7,110 nucleotides of DNA from Gammaproteobacteria bacterium. GTDB lineage: Bacteria > Pseudomonadota > Gammaproteobacteria > Pseudomonadales > Azotimanducaceae. Each line of letters starts with the position of its first letter. Positions within the stretch are counted from its first letter, which is position 1. The stretch spans positions 1 through 7,110 of the forward strand of contig VXNE01000424.1 in NCBI GenBank assembly GCA_009840715.1, read 5' to 3'. Under the pieces are notes generated by a model. The model ran no database searches. It had not been told where the DNA came from and was given only the letters and a program-made list of their open reading frames with translations. This document shows positions 5,797 to 7,110 of this stretch, in pieces. The translations under genes were made by a program, and so were the position numbers.

Positions 5797-7110
5797 ATGG
5801 ACCGCCGCACCAAGATCGTCTGCACCGTCGGGCCCGCCACGGCGGACTTCGAGACCCTGTCGCGCCTCTACGAGGCGGGCATGGACGTGGTGCGGGTCAA
5901 CATGTCGCACTCGGATCACGAGACGGCGCTGCGCACGATCAACTGGATCAAGACGCTGAACCGCAAGGTCAAGTTCCCGGTGCCGGTGCTGCTCGACACC
6001 CAGGGACCGGAGATCCGCACGGGCGACACGGACACCGCCGTTCCGCTCGAGCAGGGGGAGGAAGTCTCGCTGCGGGTCGCGGGCCCGGTGGTGGACGGCG
6101 AGATCCACGTCAACTACCCCGACCTGCCGGCGGCGGTGGAGGCCGGCAGCGCCCTGACGCTGGACAACGGGCTCATCAACCTCGAGGTCATCGAGAAGAG
6201 CGCCGCGTGCGTGCGCTGCCGTGTCGTGGACGGCGGGCTGCTCGGCAGCCGCAAGCACGTCAACCTGCCGGGCGTGCACATCAACCTGCCGTCCATCACC
6301 GCCAAGGACCGCGACGACATCCTGTTCGGCATGGAGCACGACGTCGACTACGTCGCGCTGTCGTTCGTGCGCGGCGCGGGCGACGTGATGGAGCTGCGCC
6401 ACCTGCTCGGACGCAAGAACGCGTCGCTCAAGGTCATCGCCAAGATCGAGAACCGCGAGGGCCTCGAGAACGCGGAGGAGATCGCCCGGGCCGCGGACGG
6501 CATCATGGTCGCGCGCGGCGACCTCGGCATCGAGATCGACATCGCCGCCATGCCCAACGTGCAGCGCGAACTCGTGCGCACGTGCGCCCGTCTCGGCAAG
6601 CGCTGCATCGTGGCCACGCACCTCCTCGAGTCGATGATCGAGAACCCCATCCCGACCCGCGCGGAGGTGACCGATGTCGCAAACGCGGTCTACGAGGGCG
6701 TGGATGCAGTCATGCTCTCGGGGGAGACGAGCGTGGGCCGCTACCCGGTGCGCTCGGTGGAACAGCTCTCGAAGATCGCCGCCGCGAGCGAGCGCTTCCC
6801 GGGGCTCGGCTTCGCCCGAGACCTCGAGACCGACACCGACAAGCACCACCTGGCCGTGGCCGCGGCGGGACTGGCTGAGTCGATCGCCGCGGCGGGGATC
6901 GTCGTCATCACGCGGCGCGGCCTGATGGCGGACCTCGTCACGAGCTGCCAGCCTCCCCACGTGCCGATCTACGTGTTCACCAACAACAGCCAGGCCCGCC
7001 GCCGGCTGATGCTGAACCGCGGCGTTTACGCCTACCGGACCCCGTTCTCCACCCAGCCCGAAAAGACCATCCAGACCGCCCTCGGCGCACTGCGCGGCCG
7101 GGAAGGCATC
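5797..7110 (+). CDS. pyk: Pyruvate kinase, partial (3' end beyond window)
   Basis: Glycolytic enzyme converting phosphoenolpyruvate and ADP to pyruvate and ATP in the cytoplasm. The 438 visible codons are open to the window edge; typical bacterial enzymes have about 470-480 residues, so only a short C-terminal piece is missing. Landmarks: RTKIVCTVGPA (4-14), VRVNMSH (32-38; Arg33, Asn35 and Ser37 contribute to substrate and K+ binding), TQGPEIRTG (68-76), the B domain with LDNGL (122-126), catalytic AKIEN (Lys216) with metal ligand Glu218, ARGDLG (239-244, metal ligand Asp242), Thr274 in ATHLLESM, and SGET (308-311), then the C-terminal domain. His275 stands where the family usually has Gln (TQM/TQL), and Asn124 where it often has Asp. 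The start is the ATG 5 bp after the helicase stop; a GGG directly before it is a poor ribosome-binding site. No terminator or separate promoter is seen in between, so it may be cotranscribed with the repair genes or use a promoter inside the helicase gene. Confidence 0.96.
   Translation, partial: MDRRTKIVCTVGPATADFETLSRLYEAGMDVVRVNMSHSDHETALRTINWIKTLNRKVKFPVPVLLDTQGPEIRTGDTDTAVPLEQGEEVSLRVAGPVVDGEIHVNYPDLPAAVEAGSALTLDNGLINLEVIEKSAACVRCRVVDGGLLGSRKHVNLPGVHINLPSITAKDRDDILFGMEHDVDYVALSFVRGAGDVMELRHLLGRKNASLKVIAKIENREGLENAEEIARAADGIMVARGDLGIEIDIAAMPNVQRELVRTCARLGKRCIVATHLLESMIENPIPTRAEVTDVANAVYEGVDAVMLSGETSVGRYPVRSVEQLSKIAAASERFPGLGFARDLETDTDKHHLAVAAAGLAESIAAAGIVVITRRGLMADLVTSCQPPHVPIYVFTNNSQARRRLMLNRGVYAYRTPFSTQPEKTIQTALGALRGREGI

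Noticed and set aside
5665..6960. 431-aa open frame on the minus strand
   Set aside because: Antisense to pyruvate kinase, which has intact family motifs throughout; low-complexity His/Arg/Asp-rich translation.

Overview
The window is very GC-rich and densely coding. It looks like a bacterial chromosomal segment, most likely from a gammaproteobacterium or a close relative. Two points support this. A FAN1-type nuclease gene next to a nuclease-helicase gene is an arrangement known from Pseudomonas-like genomes. The one clear operator also has the CTGT-N8-ACAG form of the LexA box used in that group. No RNA genes, insertion sequences, CRISPR arrays or phage genes were seen.

Layout. (1) 1-193, minus strand: the 5' part of a small membrane-anchored protein with an 11-residue coiled-coil-like repeat, encoded by 33-bp tandem repeats and running off the left edge. 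(2) 360-1136, plus: a crotonase-superfamily acyl-CoA enzyme whose active-site residues look isomerase-like rather than hydratase-like. (3) 1129-1629, minus: an unrecognised 166-aa protein that converges on the crotonase gene with an 8-bp overlap of 3' ends. (4) 1630-1775: a divergent control region with a 16-bp LexA (SOS) box and a perfect TATAAT -10 element facing right. (5) 1776-3401, plus: a bacterial FAN1 homologue (VRR-NUC structure-specific nuclease). (6) 3440-5791, plus: a DinG/XPD-family iron-sulfur helicase with an N-terminal PD-(D/E)XK nuclease domain. (7) 5797-7110, plus: pyruvate kinase, truncated by the right edge.

The centre of interest is the SOS box, FAN1 and nuclease-helicase unit. 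FAN1 family enzymes cut branched and flapped DNA and take part in interstrand-crosslink repair. FeS helicases of the DinG/XPD type unwind 5'-3' and resolve unusual DNA structures. The LexA box covers the -35 position of the promoter, so the pair is probably held off by LexA and induced by DNA damage. The neighbouring metabolic genes look unrelated in function, although pyruvate kinase starts only 5 bp after the helicase stop and could receive read-through. The two genes at the window edges are open-ended. The start codons of the FAN1 and helicase genes were chosen from promoter, ribosome-binding-site and family-alignment arguments and remain somewhat uncertain.
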